Shown here: piece by piece, positions 1 to 8,102 of the stretch
Position numbering within the stretch: the stretch's first letter is position 1
How the letters are laid out: each line of letters opens with the position of its first letter
DNA from: Micromonospora sp. WMMD882
GTDB lineage: Bacteria; Actinomycetota; Actinomycetes; Mycobacteriales; Micromonosporaceae
Assembly (NCBI RefSeq): GCF_027497255.1
Contig: NZ_CP114903.1
Span: 4,154,001-4,218,000, forward strand
DNA: 64,000 nt
Reading direction: 5' to 3'
Notes under the pieces: generated by a model
Seen by the model: only the letters and a program-made list of their open reading frames with translations
What the model was told of the DNA's origin: nothing
Database searches by the model: none
Translations under genes and position numbers: made by a program

Positions 1-70
1 GAGGGACGCCACGCCGTCGCCGAGCGGGTGGGTGAAGACGCCGGGCGGGTGTTCTTGGCAGACTTCACGT

Positions 71-790
71 ATGACGCTGATCCTCCGCTCGGCCATCCTC
101 AACGACGTCGGGCTGGTCCGGACCAACAACGAGGACTCCGCCCTCGCCGGTGACCGGCTGGTGGCGGTCGCCGACGGCATGGGTGGGTTGCCGGCCGGGG
201 AGGTGGCCAGCGAGATCGTCATCCGGATCCTGGACGAGTTGATACCTCCGGAGATGCCCGACGACGCGGAGAACGCGCTGCGGGCCGTGGTGCAGACCGC
301 CAACCGGCGGATCCGGGCGGCCATCGACGCGGAGCCGGCCCGGGACGGCATGGGCACCACGTTGACGGCCGCGCTGCTGGCCGGCGAGACGCTCGTCGTG
401 GCCCAGGTCGGCGACTCCCGGTGCTACCTGCTGCGCGACGGCACGCTGCACCAGCTCACCAGGGACGACACGTTCGTCCAGGCGCTGGTGGACCAGGGTT
501 CGCTGACGCCGGCCGCCGCCCGGCAGCACCCGCAGCGGTCCCTGGTCACCCGGGCGGTGCAGGGCGTCGACGCGCCGCCGACGGTGGCCCGGTACACGGT
601 GCTGCCCAACGACCGGCTGCTGTTGTGCAGCGACGGGCTCTCCGACTACGTCGACGATCCCACCATCGCGTCGGCCGTCTACACCTACGGTGACCGGCAG
701 CAGTGCGTCGAGCAGTTGGTGAAGCTGGCGCACCAGTCCGGCGCGCCGGACAACGTCACCGTCGTGGTCTCCGACGTCACCGAGGTCTGA
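71..790 (+). CDS. PP2C-family serine/threonine protein phosphatase
   Basis: Predicted 239-residue soluble metal-dependent phosphatase that removes phosphate from Ser/Thr residues, normally the counterpart of Hanks-type kinases. The metal-binding signature VADGMGG lies near residues 35-41, GDSRCYLLRDG in the middle, SDGLSDYV later, and the terminal DNVTVVV strand closes the fold, so all core PP2C motifs are present. I chose the ATG at 71 because the family sequence begins right after it (MTLILRSAILNDVG). A GTG at 32 would add 13 residues without family character. The length equals the bare catalytic domain, with no membrane or sensor part. The 3' end overlaps the convergent membrane-protein gene by 14 bases. 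No kinase is in view, so its substrate cannot be named. The first 70 bases of the window hold no gene I can support. Confidence 0.93.
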   Translation: MTLILRSAILNDVGLVRTNNEDSALAGDRLVAVADGMGGLPAGEVASEIVIRILDELIPPEMPDDAENALRAVVQTANRRIRAAIDAEPARDGMGTTLTAALLAGETLVVAQVGDSRCYLLRDGTLHQLTRDDTFVQALVDQGSLTPAAARQHPQRSLVTRAVQGVDAPPTVARYTVLPNDRLLLCSDGLSDYVDDPTIASAVYTYGDRQQCVEQLVKLAHQSGAPDNVTVVVSDVTEV

Positions 791-1442
791 CCGGCCGCCG
801 CCACCGGACGCCCAGCATCCGGTAGAGGCCGGCGCGCACCTGGTACGCGTTGACCAGCATCAACAGCACCGGCCCGACGGTCAGGTTCGTCGCGGTCGTG
901 ACGGCGGGCAGCACGTCCAGCGGCACGGTCCAGGCCAGCGTCGCCCGTAGCGTCGCGTCGAGGAGCTGGACCGTGCCGACCAGCACGGTGGTCACCCGCC
1001 AGAGCCGCCGGAAGGCGGGCTCCCGCGCCCACAGGTCGTCCCAGTCGGCCCAGTGGAAGATCCGCTCCAGGATCGGGCGGGACAGTCGCAGCGCGGCGGG
1101 GCGGGGCCCGCGTACCGTGGCCAGGCACCAGAGGCCGAAACCGCCGGTGATCAGGGCGGTGCGGCCGAAGACCAGGCGCGGGTCCGCGTCGGCCAGGGTG
1201 AGACCGGCGGCGAGCGCGGTCGCGGCCAGCCCGACGACCGCGACCTTGTCGACGGTACGGCCGGCGAGCAGGCGGTACGCGGTCCAGAGCGCGGCCGGCG
1301 TGTTGCTCAGCACCAGCGCCGGGGCCGGCTGAACGCCGTGCCACCGCAGCAGGTAGTAGAGCAGCAGCGGTACGAGCAGCCCGGGCAGTCCCCGCCGTGC
1401 CAGGGTGGCCAGGTCGGCGCGACCGATCGGCGGGCCGGTCAC
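777..1442 (-). CDS. Small integral membrane protein, VC0807-like
   Basis: Predicted 221-residue membrane protein with about five or six hydrophobic segments (for example around LVPLLLYYLLRW and VAVVGLAATALAAGL) and Arg-rich loops between them. The layout resembles the poorly characterised VC0807/DUF3159-like membrane family, but I see no catalytic motif and assign no function. The GTG start lies 2 nt beyond the stop of the TetR gene upstream, so the two are almost certainly cotranscribed and this protein is the likely regulated target. A longer reading of the same frame back through the TetR gene is open only because of GC bias. The C-terminus is short and basic and overlaps the convergent phosphatase gene by 14 bases. 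Confidence 0.72.
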   Translation of the reverse strand: MTGPPIGRADLATLARRGLPGLLVPLLLYYLLRWHGVQPAPALVLSNTPAALWTAYRLLAGRTVDKVAVVGLAATALAAGLTLADADPRLVFGRTALITGGFGLWCLATVRGPRPAALRLSRPILERIFHWADWDDLWAREPAFRRLWRVTTVLVGTVQLLDATLRATLAWTVPLDVLPAVTTATNLTVGPVLLMLVNAYQVRAGLYRMLGVRWRRPVRPR

Positions 1443-1444
1443 CG

Positions 1445-2137
1445 TCAGGGCGCCCGGCGGGTGCCGAGGTCGAACAGCGTGGTCAGCTCGCGGGCGCAGA
1501 GCGCCAGGTCCAGCCCCGGGTCGACGGCCAGCGCGAAGGGGAGCATGTCGAGCGCGCGTTGGATGGTCATCGCCATCACCGGCAGGTCGAAGTCGCGGAA
1601 GTCGCCCCGGCGCTGCCCCTCGGCGAGGATGCCCGCCAGGGATCCCATCGCCCGCTGGTCGGCGTCGGCCGACGCGGAATCGGGGTCGGCGGGGCAGGCG
1701 CTGTCGGGCCCGGTGGCGCCGCCCTCCCCCGTGCCAGCGGCGCCACCGGGAGTCGAGCCGACCGGTCGGATCGGCGTGTTGAGGAAGATCTCCAGCAGGG
1801 CCCGCATCGGGGCGCGGCGCTGATCGAGGTAGTCGACCATGCCGGTGATGTAGGAGCGGAGCTGCCGGGGCGGGTCGGGTTGGGCGCCGACCCGCTCGGC
1901 CATGAACCCCCCGATGTCGCGGTGCACCTCGGCGAGCACCTCGCCCATCAGCTCGGCCTTGCCGGCGAAGTGGTACGAGATCAGCCCGGTGCTGCTCAGC
2001 CCGGCCCGGCGGGCGATCTCGGCGAAGGAGGCCCCTCGGTAGCCCAGCTCGGCGATGGTCTCGATGGTCGCCGCGACGATCTGCGCCCGCCGGGCCCGCT
2101 CGGTCACCGATCGATCCGGGTCGCTCCTTGCTGGCAT
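1445..2137 (-). CDS. TetR/AcrR-family transcriptional regulator
   Basis: Predicted 230-residue DNA-binding repressor. The N-terminal helix-turn-helix covers about residues 15-60, with the typical TetR features ARRAQIVAATIETIAELGY, FAEIARRAGLS and STGLISYHF. The larger C-terminal half is the ligand-binding and dimer domain and contains a Gly/Ala/Ser-rich low-complexity insert near residues 150-175. The ATG at 2137 is preferred over a TTG two codons upstream. No strong ribosome site precedes it. The upstream stretch is unusually AT-rich (AAAATTTAG around 2139-2147) for this genome and may carry promoter and operator. The gene is the first of a two-gene unit with the membrane protein, and it is divergent from the Eis-like acetyltransferase, so it may control both sides. 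The ligand is unknown. Confidence 0.92.
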   Translation of the reverse strand: MPARSDPDRSVTERARRAQIVAATIETIAELGYRGASFAEIARRAGLSSTGLISYHFAGKAELMGEVLAEVHRDIGGFMAERVGAQPDPPRQLRSYITGMVDYLDQRRAPMRALLEIFLNTPIRPVGSTPGGAAGTGEGGATGPDSACPADPDSASADADQRAMGSLAGILAEGQRRGDFRDFDLPVMAMTIQRALDMLPFALAVDPGLDLALCARELTTLFDLGTRRAP

Positions 2138-2220
2138 GAGCAAAATTTAGCACAGCCAAGCAAGAACCGGTTGGGCAGAATCGGTTGCGGACCGGTCCCG
2201 CCCCCGTTGGGATGGGCCCC

Positions 2221-3420
2221 ATGGCCATCCGTCACCTCGCCGTCGAAGAGATCCTGACCACCGCCTACCCGCTCCGGGCGTACGCCTTCGGCGGGTCACC
2301 GGGGCCGGTGGACCTCGACGAGCTGCGGCGCACCTGGCTGCCGTACCAGGAAGGGAACCGGACCCTGGTCGCCGAGACGGCCGACGGCGTCGCCATGGCC
2401 ACGGCCACCGGGATCCCGATGCGGCAGAACCTGCGCGGCCGGGTGCTGCCGATGGCCGGCGTGGCCTCGGTGACCACGCATCCGTTGGGCCGCCGGCAGG
2501 GTCACGTCCGGGAGCTGCTCCAGCGGCTGCTCGACGAGATGCGCGACGAGGGACACCTGCTCTCCACGCTGTACCCGTTCCGGCCGTCGTTCTACGAGCG
2601 GTTCGGCTACGTCGGGCTGGCCGCCGCCCGGACGGCCACCTTCCCGGTCGCCGACCTGGCCGCGCTGCTCCGGGCCGACCTGCCCGGCGAGGTGCGCTGG
2701 ACCCGCGCCGGCCCCGGGTACCCCGAGTACGTCGCGTTCCTCGACCGTTGCCTGACCGGGCGGCACGGCTTCGCCGTCTTCCCCGGGTACCGCCAGGTCC
2801 GGGTACGTGACGACGACGACCGGTGGCTGCTGACCGCCCACGTCGACGGGGTGACCGAGGGGCTGTTGACGTACCGGATCGACGACCACGGGGGCACCCT
2901 GGCGGCCGACGACCTGCTCGCCTTCGGCCCGCTCGCCCGGACGCTGCTGCTCCAGTTCCTCGGCCGGCACGTCGACCAGGTGGAACGGGTCAGCATGGTC
3001 GTCGCCGCCGACGACCTGCCCGAGCTGTGGCTCACCGACCTGGGGGTGGTCTGCGAGACCCGGGTGACCCGACCCGACCACGCCGCCCCGATGGCCCGAC
3101 TGCTGTCGATGGACGCCCTCGACGGGCTGCCGGCCGGGGCGGGCCGCTGCCGGGTCGAGCTGACCACCGACCGCTGGCTCGCCGGCACCTGGCTGCTGGA
3201 CGGCGCCACCGGTCACCTGGAGTCGCGCCCGCACTCGACGGGTGACTCCGCGCTGCCGGTCGCCACCCTCACCGCCGCCGGGCTGTCCGCGCTCGCGTAC
3301 GGGGTGCTCGACCCGGCCGAGCTGGTGATCCGGGGGCTCGGCGTCGTACCGCCCGACGCCGCCGTGGAGCTGCGCCGCATCTTCCCGCGCGACCTGCCGT
3401 ACCTGCACGCGAACTTCTGA
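2221..3420 (+). CDS. Eis-like GNAT N-acetyltransferase
   Basis: Predicted 399-residue acetyl-CoA-dependent acetyltransferase of the Eis/DUF4111-type GNAT family, which has an N-terminal GNAT domain, a second GNAT-like fold and a C-terminal SCP2-like domain. The acetyl-CoA loop is visible as VTTHPLGRRQGHVRELL (about residues 80-96). FRPSFYERFGY follows where the family keeps its catalytic Tyr. The chain ends in Phe, as in Mycobacterium tuberculosis Eis, whose terminal carboxylate acts as a base. Eis proteins acetylate aminoglycosides and other amines; whether this one confers resistance is not shown by sequence. The ATG at 2221 is used; ATG 2212 is a possible alternative. It is divergent from the TetR gene. 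Confidence 0.88.
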   Translation: MAIRHLAVEEILTTAYPLRAYAFGGSPGPVDLDELRRTWLPYQEGNRTLVAETADGVAMATATGIPMRQNLRGRVLPMAGVASVTTHPLGRRQGHVRELLQRLLDEMRDEGHLLSTLYPFRPSFYERFGYVGLAAARTATFPVADLAALLRADLPGEVRWTRAGPGYPEYVAFLDRCLTGRHGFAVFPGYRQVRVRDDDDRWLLTAHVDGVTEGLLTYRIDDHGGTLAADDLLAFGPLARTLLLQFLGRHVDQVERVSMVVAADDLPELWLTDLGVVCETRVTRPDHAAPMARLLSMDALDGLPAGAGRCRVELTTDRWLAGTWLLDGATGHLESRPHSTGDSALPVATLTAAGLSALAYGVLDPAELVIRGLGVVPPDAAVELRRIFPRDLPYLHANF

Positions 3421-3473
3421 GTCGGCGTTCGCGGTCGCCCACCACCAAGACCGGCGCCACACCACACACCAGC

Positions 3474-3500
3474 GCCCCGCCACGGCCGACGGGGCGGGGC
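3474..3500. terminator. GC-rich hairpin after the Eis-like gene
   Basis: Perfect 8-bp stem GCCCCGCC / GGCGGGGC with an 11-nt loop, 54 bases after the stop of the acetyltransferase and directly before the next gene. There is no T-tract, so it would be a weak or actinomycete-type terminator. It could alternatively belong to the promoter of the lipoprotein gene. Confidence 0.45.
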
Positions 3501-3502
3501 AC

Positions 3503-3508
3503 TAACAT
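3503..3508 (+). promoter_or_regulatory. Putative -10 box for a leaderless transcript
   Basis: TAACAT fits the actinobacterial TANNNT -10 pattern and ends 6 nt before the GTG start of the lipoprotein gene, the spacing seen for leaderless mRNAs. No ribosome-binding site is present. No clear -35 box is visible because the hairpin at 3474-3500 occupies that place. Confidence 0.4.
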
Positions 3509-3514
3509 CGACCG

Positions 3515-4717
3515 GTGCGCCCGACCTCTGCCGCCGTAGCCCTGCTCACCGGGCTGGCCGTCGCCCTCGCCGGCTGCGGCGCGTCCGCCCCGACGGATCA
3601 GCCGGCCACCGAGCTGTCACCGGCCGACGCCCCCACCGCCCCCGGCCCGACGGCGTCCGGCCCGACCGCCACCCCGGCGGCCTCGGTCGGCATGGGCGCC
3701 CGGAAGGCGGGCCCGACCCCGTCCCGGGTGGGTAGCGGCACGCTGCGGGCCGGCAACCCGGGCGGCGGCGCGCCGATTCCCGCCGAGGCCCGGGCGGTGG
3801 ACACCAGCCGCCCGACCCGGGTGGTCGGCGTCGGCACGGCGGCCAGTTGCACGTCGGACGCGGTGGTGAAGGCGGTCGCGGCCGGCGGGATCATCACGTT
3901 CGACTGTGGGCCGGCGCCGGTGACCATCCGGATGCGCGCCACCGCGAAGGTCCGCAACGCCAACGGGCCGAAGGTGGTGCTGGACGGCGGCGGCCGGGTG
4001 ACCCTGAGCGGCGACGGCGCGCGACGCATCCTCTACCTGAACACCTGTGACCAGGCGCAGGGCTGGACCACCTCGCACTGCCAGAACCAGGACCATCCGC
4101 AGCTCACCGTCCAGAACATCACCTTCGCCGACGGCAACTCGACGGGCGACACGGCCGAGGGCGGCGGCGGGGGCGCGATCTTCGTCCGGGGTGGACGGTT
4201 CAAGGCGGTCAACGCGCGGTTCGTCGACAACCGCTGCGACCGTACCGGCCCCGACCTGGGTGGCGCGGCCATCCGGGTGCTCAGCCAGCACGACGGCCGA
4301 CCGGTGTACGTGGTGAACAGCACCTTCACCGGTGGCCAGTGCGCCAACGGCGGGGCGTTGAGCAGCATCGGCGTGTCGTGGTCGATCCTGAACAGCGTGT
4401 TCCGGGGCAACCGGGCGATCGGCGTCGGGGCGAACCCGGCCCGTCCCGGCACGCCTGGCGGCGGCAGCGGCGGCGCGGTCTACTGCGACGGCAACCGGTT
4501 CACCGTCCGGTTGGCCGGCACGATCGTCGAGGACAACCGGGCCAAGGAGGGCGGGGGCGCGGTCTTCTTCGTCAGCAACGACCGGACCGGCACGATGACG
4601 GTGGAGCGCTCCACGCTGCGCCGTAACCCGAGCGACGGGTTCGAGACGCGCGGCTACCCCGGGATCTTCTTCCTCGGCGCGCGCAACCCCACGGTCACCT
4701 CGTCCACCCTGAGCTGA
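3515..4717 (+). CDS. Secreted lipoprotein with right-handed beta-helix repeats
   Basis: Predicted 400-residue exported lipoprotein. The N-terminus has a signal peptide ending in the lipobox LAGC (Cys at about residue 21). A Pro/Thr/Ala-rich linker of roughly 70 residues follows, of the kind that spans the cell wall. The rest shows short repeating strands rich in N, G and V with turn motifs such as NSTFTGG and NSVFRGN. This is the pattern of pectate-lyase-like or polymorphic outer-membrane-type parallel beta-helices. Such folds bind or cleave polysaccharides, but no catalytic set is recognisable, so substrate and activity are unknown. Two Cys pairs in the repeat part may form disulfides. The start is GTG with a leaderless-type promoter. 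It stands alone and converges on the aminotransferase gene. Confidence 0.82.
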   Translation: MRPTSAAVALLTGLAVALAGCGASAPTDQPATELSPADAPTAPGPTASGPTATPAASVGMGARKAGPTPSRVGSGTLRAGNPGGGAPIPAEARAVDTSRPTRVVGVGTAASCTSDAVVKAVAAGGIITFDCGPAPVTIRMRATAKVRNANGPKVVLDGGGRVTLSGDGARRILYLNTCDQAQGWTTSHCQNQDHPQLTVQNITFADGNSTGDTAEGGGGGAIFVRGGRFKAVNARFVDNRCDRTGPDLGGAAIRVLSQHDGRPVYVVNSTFTGGQCANGGALSSIGVSWSILNSVFRGNRAIGVGANPARPGTPGGGSGGAVYCDGNRFTVRLAGTIVEDNRAKEGGGAVFFVSNDRTGTMTVERSTLRRNPSDGFETRGYPGIFFLGARNPTVTSSTLS

Positions 4718-4733
4718 CCCCGCCCGGCCGGCG

Positions 4734-4769
4734 GACGGGTCTCTTCCCTGCGCGGGGAAGGGACCCGTC
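4734..4769. terminator. Strong bidirectional hairpin between convergent genes
   Basis: A stem of about 15 bp: GACGGGTC pairs with GACCCGTC, then a G-T pair, then CTTCCC pairs with GGGAAG, closing a 6-nt loop. It lies between the lipoprotein gene (+) and the aminotransferase gene (-), where both transcripts must end. Confidence 0.8.
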
Positions 4770-4782
4770 CTCGCGACCCGGG

Positions 4783-6150
4783 TCAGCCCCGGACGTACCG
4801 GTCGGTGAGGTCGAGGACCTCGTCGAGGATGTCCAGCCCGTGGTGCGCGTCCTCCTCGGAGATGACGCAGGGCGGCACCACGTGCACCCGGTTGAAGTGC
4901 ACGAACGGCCACAGCCCCCGGCGGCGGCACTCGGCGGCCAGCTCGTTCATCGGGCCGGCCTGGGCCGGGGTCGCGGCGAACGGCACCAGCATCTCCCGGG
5001 TCCCGGGGTCACGGACCAGCTCGATCGCCCAGAACGTGCCGAGCCCCCGCACCTCGCCCACGCTGGGGTGGGACTCGGCCATCTTGCGCAGCCGCGGGCC
5101 GAGGACGTGCTCGCCCAGCCAGGCGGCGTGCGCGACGGTCCCCTCGTCCTCCATCGCCCGGATGGTCGCCACCGCGGCGGCGCAGGCCAGCGGGTGACCG
5201 GAGTAGGTGAGCCCGCCGGGGTACGGGCGGTCGGCGAACTCGGCGGCCACCCGGTCGGAGATGATCACGCCGCCGAGCGGCACGTAGCCGGAGTTCACGC
5301 CCTTGGCGAAGGTGACCAGGTCGGGCACCACGTTCCAGTGGTCCACCCCGAACCACGCCCCGGTCCGGCCGAAGCCGGTCATCACCTCGTCGGTGATCAG
5401 CAGGATGCCGTACCTGTCGCAGACGGCCCGGACGCCGGGCAGGTAGCCGTCCGGCGGCACCAGGATGCCGTTGGTGCCCACGATGGGCTCGACCAGCACG
5501 GCGGCGATGGTCGACGGCCCCTCGAACTGGATGATCTGCTCCAGGTGCTCCAACGCGCGGGCGCACTCCTCGGCCTCGGTGGTGGCGTGGAACGCCGACC
5601 GGTAGAGGTAGGGCCCGAAGAAGCGGACCACCCCGGCGGCGCCGGTGTCGGTCGGCCACCGGCGGGGGTCGCCGGTCAGGTGCATCGCCGTGTGCGTGGA
5701 CCCGTGGTACGAGCGGTAGGCGGTGAGCACCTTGGGTCGTCCGGTCACCAGGCGGGCCATCCGGACCGCGTGCTCGTTGGACTCGGTGCCGCCGTTGGTG
5801 AAGAAGACCTGGTTCAGGTCGCCGGGGGCGTGCTCGGCGATCAGGCGGGCCGCCTCGGAACGCTGGTCGTTGGCGAAGTGCGGGGCGATCGTGCAGAGCC
5901 GGGCGGCCTGCTGCTGGATCGCCTCGACCACCCGGGGGTGGGCGTGGCCGATGTTGAGGTTGACGAACTGGGACGAGAAGTCGAGGTAGCTGTTGCCGTC
6001 GTAGTCCCAGAAGCGCACCCCCTCGCCGCCGGCGACGGGCAGCGGGTCGATGTGCGCCTGGGCGGACCAGGAGTGGAAGACGTGCGCCCGGTCGGCGGCC
6101 CGGGCAGCGGCGGCGGCCCCCGGGTCGGGCTGCTCGGTCGGTCGGTACAT
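4783..6150 (-). CDS. Class III PLP aminotransferase
   Basis: Predicted 455-residue fold-type I aminotransferase of the class III (omega-amino acid) group. The cofactor-binding Asp is D254 in LLITDEVMTGFGRTG and the Schiff-base Lys is K283 in FAKGVNSGYVPLGG. NGGTESNEHAVRMAR is the phosphate-binding region, and the length is normal. The family includes beta-alanine, taurine, 3-aminoisobutyrate, ornithine and diaminobutyrate transaminases. It is the last gene of a minus-strand unit that also encodes glutamate mutase and a PLP decarboxylase. A role in adding or removing the amino group of 3-aminoisobutyrate or its semialdehyde is therefore plausible (inference). Only 24 nt separate it from the mutase large-subunit gene, so it is probably in the same operon. 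Confidence 0.92.
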   Translation of the reverse strand: MYRPTEQPDPGAAAAARAADRAHVFHSWSAQAHIDPLPVAGGEGVRFWDYDGNSYLDFSSQFVNLNIGHAHPRVVEAIQQQAARLCTIAPHFANDQRSEAARLIAEHAPGDLNQVFFTNGGTESNEHAVRMARLVTGRPKVLTAYRSYHGSTHTAMHLTGDPRRWPTDTGAAGVVRFFGPYLYRSAFHATTEAEECARALEHLEQIIQFEGPSTIAAVLVEPIVGTNGILVPPDGYLPGVRAVCDRYGILLITDEVMTGFGRTGAWFGVDHWNVVPDLVTFAKGVNSGYVPLGGVIISDRVAAEFADRPYPGGLTYSGHPLACAAAVATIRAMEDEGTVAHAAWLGEHVLGPRLRKMAESHPSVGEVRGLGTFWAIELVRDPGTREMLVPFAATPAQAGPMNELAAECRRRGLWPFVHFNRVHVVPPCVISEEDAHHGLDILDEVLDLTDRYVRG

Positions 6151-6174
6151 GATGTCGTCCTTTCGTGGCGGGCG

Positions 6175-7554
6175 TCAGCTCGGGGCGCCGGCCAGCCGCC
6201 GGTCGTAGCTCAGGAAGTAGTCGATGTCGGCGCTGACCGTCTCGATGAACCGGCGCGGGTCGTCCGTGCCCCGGTCCAGCAGGCGGGTGTTGCGTTGCCG
6301 TACCTCGGTGGAGAACGGCAGGTTGCCGACGTCCCGGTAGCGGATCGCCCCGACGGCGTCGCGCCCGGGGACGATCTCCGAGCGGGCGTGGACGCTGGCG
6401 CTGAACGGCACGTCGAGCCGGCCGGCGTGGAACGCCTCCTGGACCGCCGTCGTCAGGTCGGGCCCGTCGAGCACCGGGTCGACGAGTTCGGCGACCTCGC
6501 GCTGGATCCAGTGCATCTCCTCGCGTACCCGGTCCTCGTCCACCTGGACGAAGTCGAACATCGGGGAGCCGCCGACGAGCGCGGTGTGGATGCCGAGGGC
6601 GTTGGCGGCGGCGTCGGGAATGCCGTACGCCTCCTGGTTCGTCTTGTTGATCACTTTGTCGGCGCCGCCGAGCCGGGCGACCAGGCCACCGTAGACGATC
6701 AGGGCGTCGGCGGTGCGGCGCTCGCGCGGGAACACCCCCATGAACTCGTGCAGGACGGGGTACACCTCGACCCCGGCCGGCAGGTACCGGGCGGCCAGCT
6801 CACGGATCGACCGCAGGGCCGCGACGTCCTGGTGGACCTCCCCGCCCTGCGGGTACGCGACGGACAGGCAGCGCACCCCCTCGGCGACGGCGGCGCGGGC
6901 CTCCAGCAGGGTCGCCGCCAGGCTGATCGACGGCGGCACCAGCACGGCGGTGAGGGTGCCGAACAGCTCACGGTCGACGATCACGCCCGCCTCGGCGAGC
7001 CGGCCGCAGAGCGCGTCGACCTGCCGCCAGCTCTCCATCGACGTGGTCAGCGGCACGTCCTTGCAGTACGGGACGTTGTAGCCGATGCCGCCGCCCTCGA
7101 AGGAGGTGAACCCGGCGGCCAGGGACACCGCGAAGAGATCCCGGGGGTCGGGTGAGCCGTGCCGGATCTCCAGCGGCACGTCGACCGCGGCGACCAACTC
7201 CCGGCCGCGCTGCCAGCCGTGCGCCACCAGCGGGTACCCGTTGAGGTCGCCGGGGTTCTCCCGGAGCACCCGGGCCGCCCGGTCGAACTGCCGCAGCCGG
7301 GTGAACGAGTCGATCGTCACGGTCAGCAGACCCGGGCCGGCGGGGGCGAGCCGCCGCAGCAGGTCGATCATCCCGGGGTGCGAGCCGACCCCGCAGCGGG
7401 GTTGCACGACCGGTCGCCCGGCGTGTCGGGCCGCCCGCAGGGCCGCGACGGCGGTCGGCGCGGCGCTGTCGCGCAGGTGCCGTACGGTCTCCGTCCAGGA
7501 CGGCAGGTTCTCGGCGGTGTCGTCGGCCACCTCCAGGCCGGCCCACTCAGCCAT
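6175..7554 (-). CDS. glmE: Glutamate mutase (methylaspartate mutase) epsilon subunit
   Basis: Predicted 459-residue catalytic TIM-barrel subunit of adenosylcobalamin-dependent glutamate mutase, which rearranges L-glutamate to (2S,3S)-3-methylaspartate. Family signatures are present: LPSWTETVRHLRD (about 17-29), PRCGVG (R53), RHGSPD (R131), FEGGGIGYNVPYCKD (E153, Y159, Y163), GTLTAVLVPPSI and VINKTNQEAYGIP. The E-x5-Y-x3-Y spacing equals that of the clostridial enzyme, where these residues with three arginines bind the substrate. The ATG overlaps the stop of the small-subunit gene by 8 nt (translational coupling). In actinomycetes this enzyme usually serves a biosynthetic cluster, such as the friulimicin or vicenistatin type, rather than glutamate fermentation. 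The symbol follows the family; in other hosts it is called mutE. Confidence 0.95.
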   Translation of the reverse strand: MAEWAGLEVADDTAENLPSWTETVRHLRDSAAPTAVAALRAARHAGRPVVQPRCGVGSHPGMIDLLRRLAPAGPGLLTVTIDSFTRLRQFDRAARVLRENPGDLNGYPLVAHGWQRGRELVAAVDVPLEIRHGSPDPRDLFAVSLAAGFTSFEGGGIGYNVPYCKDVPLTTSMESWRQVDALCGRLAEAGVIVDRELFGTLTAVLVPPSISLAATLLEARAAVAEGVRCLSVAYPQGGEVHQDVAALRSIRELAARYLPAGVEVYPVLHEFMGVFPRERRTADALIVYGGLVARLGGADKVINKTNQEAYGIPDAAANALGIHTALVGGSPMFDFVQVDEDRVREEMHWIQREVAELVDPVLDGPDLTTAVQEAFHAGRLDVPFSASVHARSEIVPGRDAVGAIRYRDVGNLPFSTEVRQRNTRLLDRGTDDPRRFIETVSADIDYFLSYDRRLAGAPS

Positions 7555-7996
7555 GTGCGCTCACCGCCGGCTGGCGGGTCTCCTGCGGGGTGGCGGCACG
7601 CATCAGGTCCAGCACCAGCGGCAGCTCGTACGGGTCCTCCAGGATGTGGTCGACGCCGAGGTCCCGCAGCCGGGCGAGGTCGTCGTCGGACTTGTGGCTG
7701 CCGACCGAGAGGTTGCCGCCCAGGATCACCGGGCGGTGGAGCCGCCCGGCGGCCCGCAGCTCCGGCAGGCCCTGGAGGTCGGCGTGGGCGTGTCCGTTCA
7801 GGCTGCCGATGATCACCGCCTCGGCGTCGGGGTGCGCGTCGAGGGCGTCGGCGAACTCGGTCAACGGCGTGCACACGCCGAGGTTGACCACGTCGAAGCC
7901 GTGTTCCCGCAGGTGCATGGCGATCAGGTGGTTGGCCACCGCGTGGGCGTCGCTCGCCGCCACACCAAGGATGACCACGTGTCGGTTGGGGTCCAT
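7547..7996 (-). CDS. glmS: Glutamate mutase sigma subunit (cobalamin-binding)
   Basis: Predicted 149-residue Rossmann-like B12-binding subunit that pairs with GlmE to carry adenosylcobalamin in base-off/His-on form. The cobalt-ligand region reads ASDAHAVAN (His about residue 18), then GSLNGHA for the dimethylbenzimidazole pocket and ILGGN near the C-terminus. The classical DxHxxG motif is altered: the glycine is replaced by alanine (DAHAVA), confirmed on the nucleotide level (GCC). The length is close to the usual 137-150 residues. The ATG at 7996 follows a good ribosome site (GAGGAG), so the 29-codon upstream extension of the frame is not used. It is coupled to glmE by an 8-nt overlap. Confidence 0.94.
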   Translation of the reverse strand: MDPNRHVVILGVAASDAHAVANHLIAMHLREHGFDVVNLGVCTPLTEFADALDAHPDAEAVIIGSLNGHAHADLQGLPELRAAGRLHRPVILGGNLSVGSHKSDDDLARLRDLGVDHILEDPYELPLVLDLMRAATPQETRQPAVSAHG

Positions 7997-8048
7997 GGTT
8001 GCTCCTCGTCCCGGGCCGTCAGGGCCGCTGCGTGTCCTGGAGGTGATG

Positions 8049-8088
8049 CCGCCGGGGGCGGGGCCGCGTCGCTCCGCCCCCACGGCGG
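8049..8088. terminator. Strong GC hairpin between desaturase and glmS genes
   Basis: Arms CCGCCG + GGGGCGG pair with CCGCCCC + CGGCGG with a single bulged A, loop about 12 nt. It sits in the 106-nt gap between the desaturase-like gene and glmS, both on the minus strand. It could attenuate or process the transcript, so glmS-glmE-aminotransferase expression may differ from the upstream two genes. Confidence 0.5.
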
Positions 8089-8102
8089 CCGGTCGGTGGT
8101 CG

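Noticed and set aside
777..2228. 483-codon reading joining the membrane protein with sequence opposite the TetR frame
   Set aside because: The TetR frame has a clear helix-turn-helix; the membrane protein has its own GTG two nucleotides after the TetR stop.
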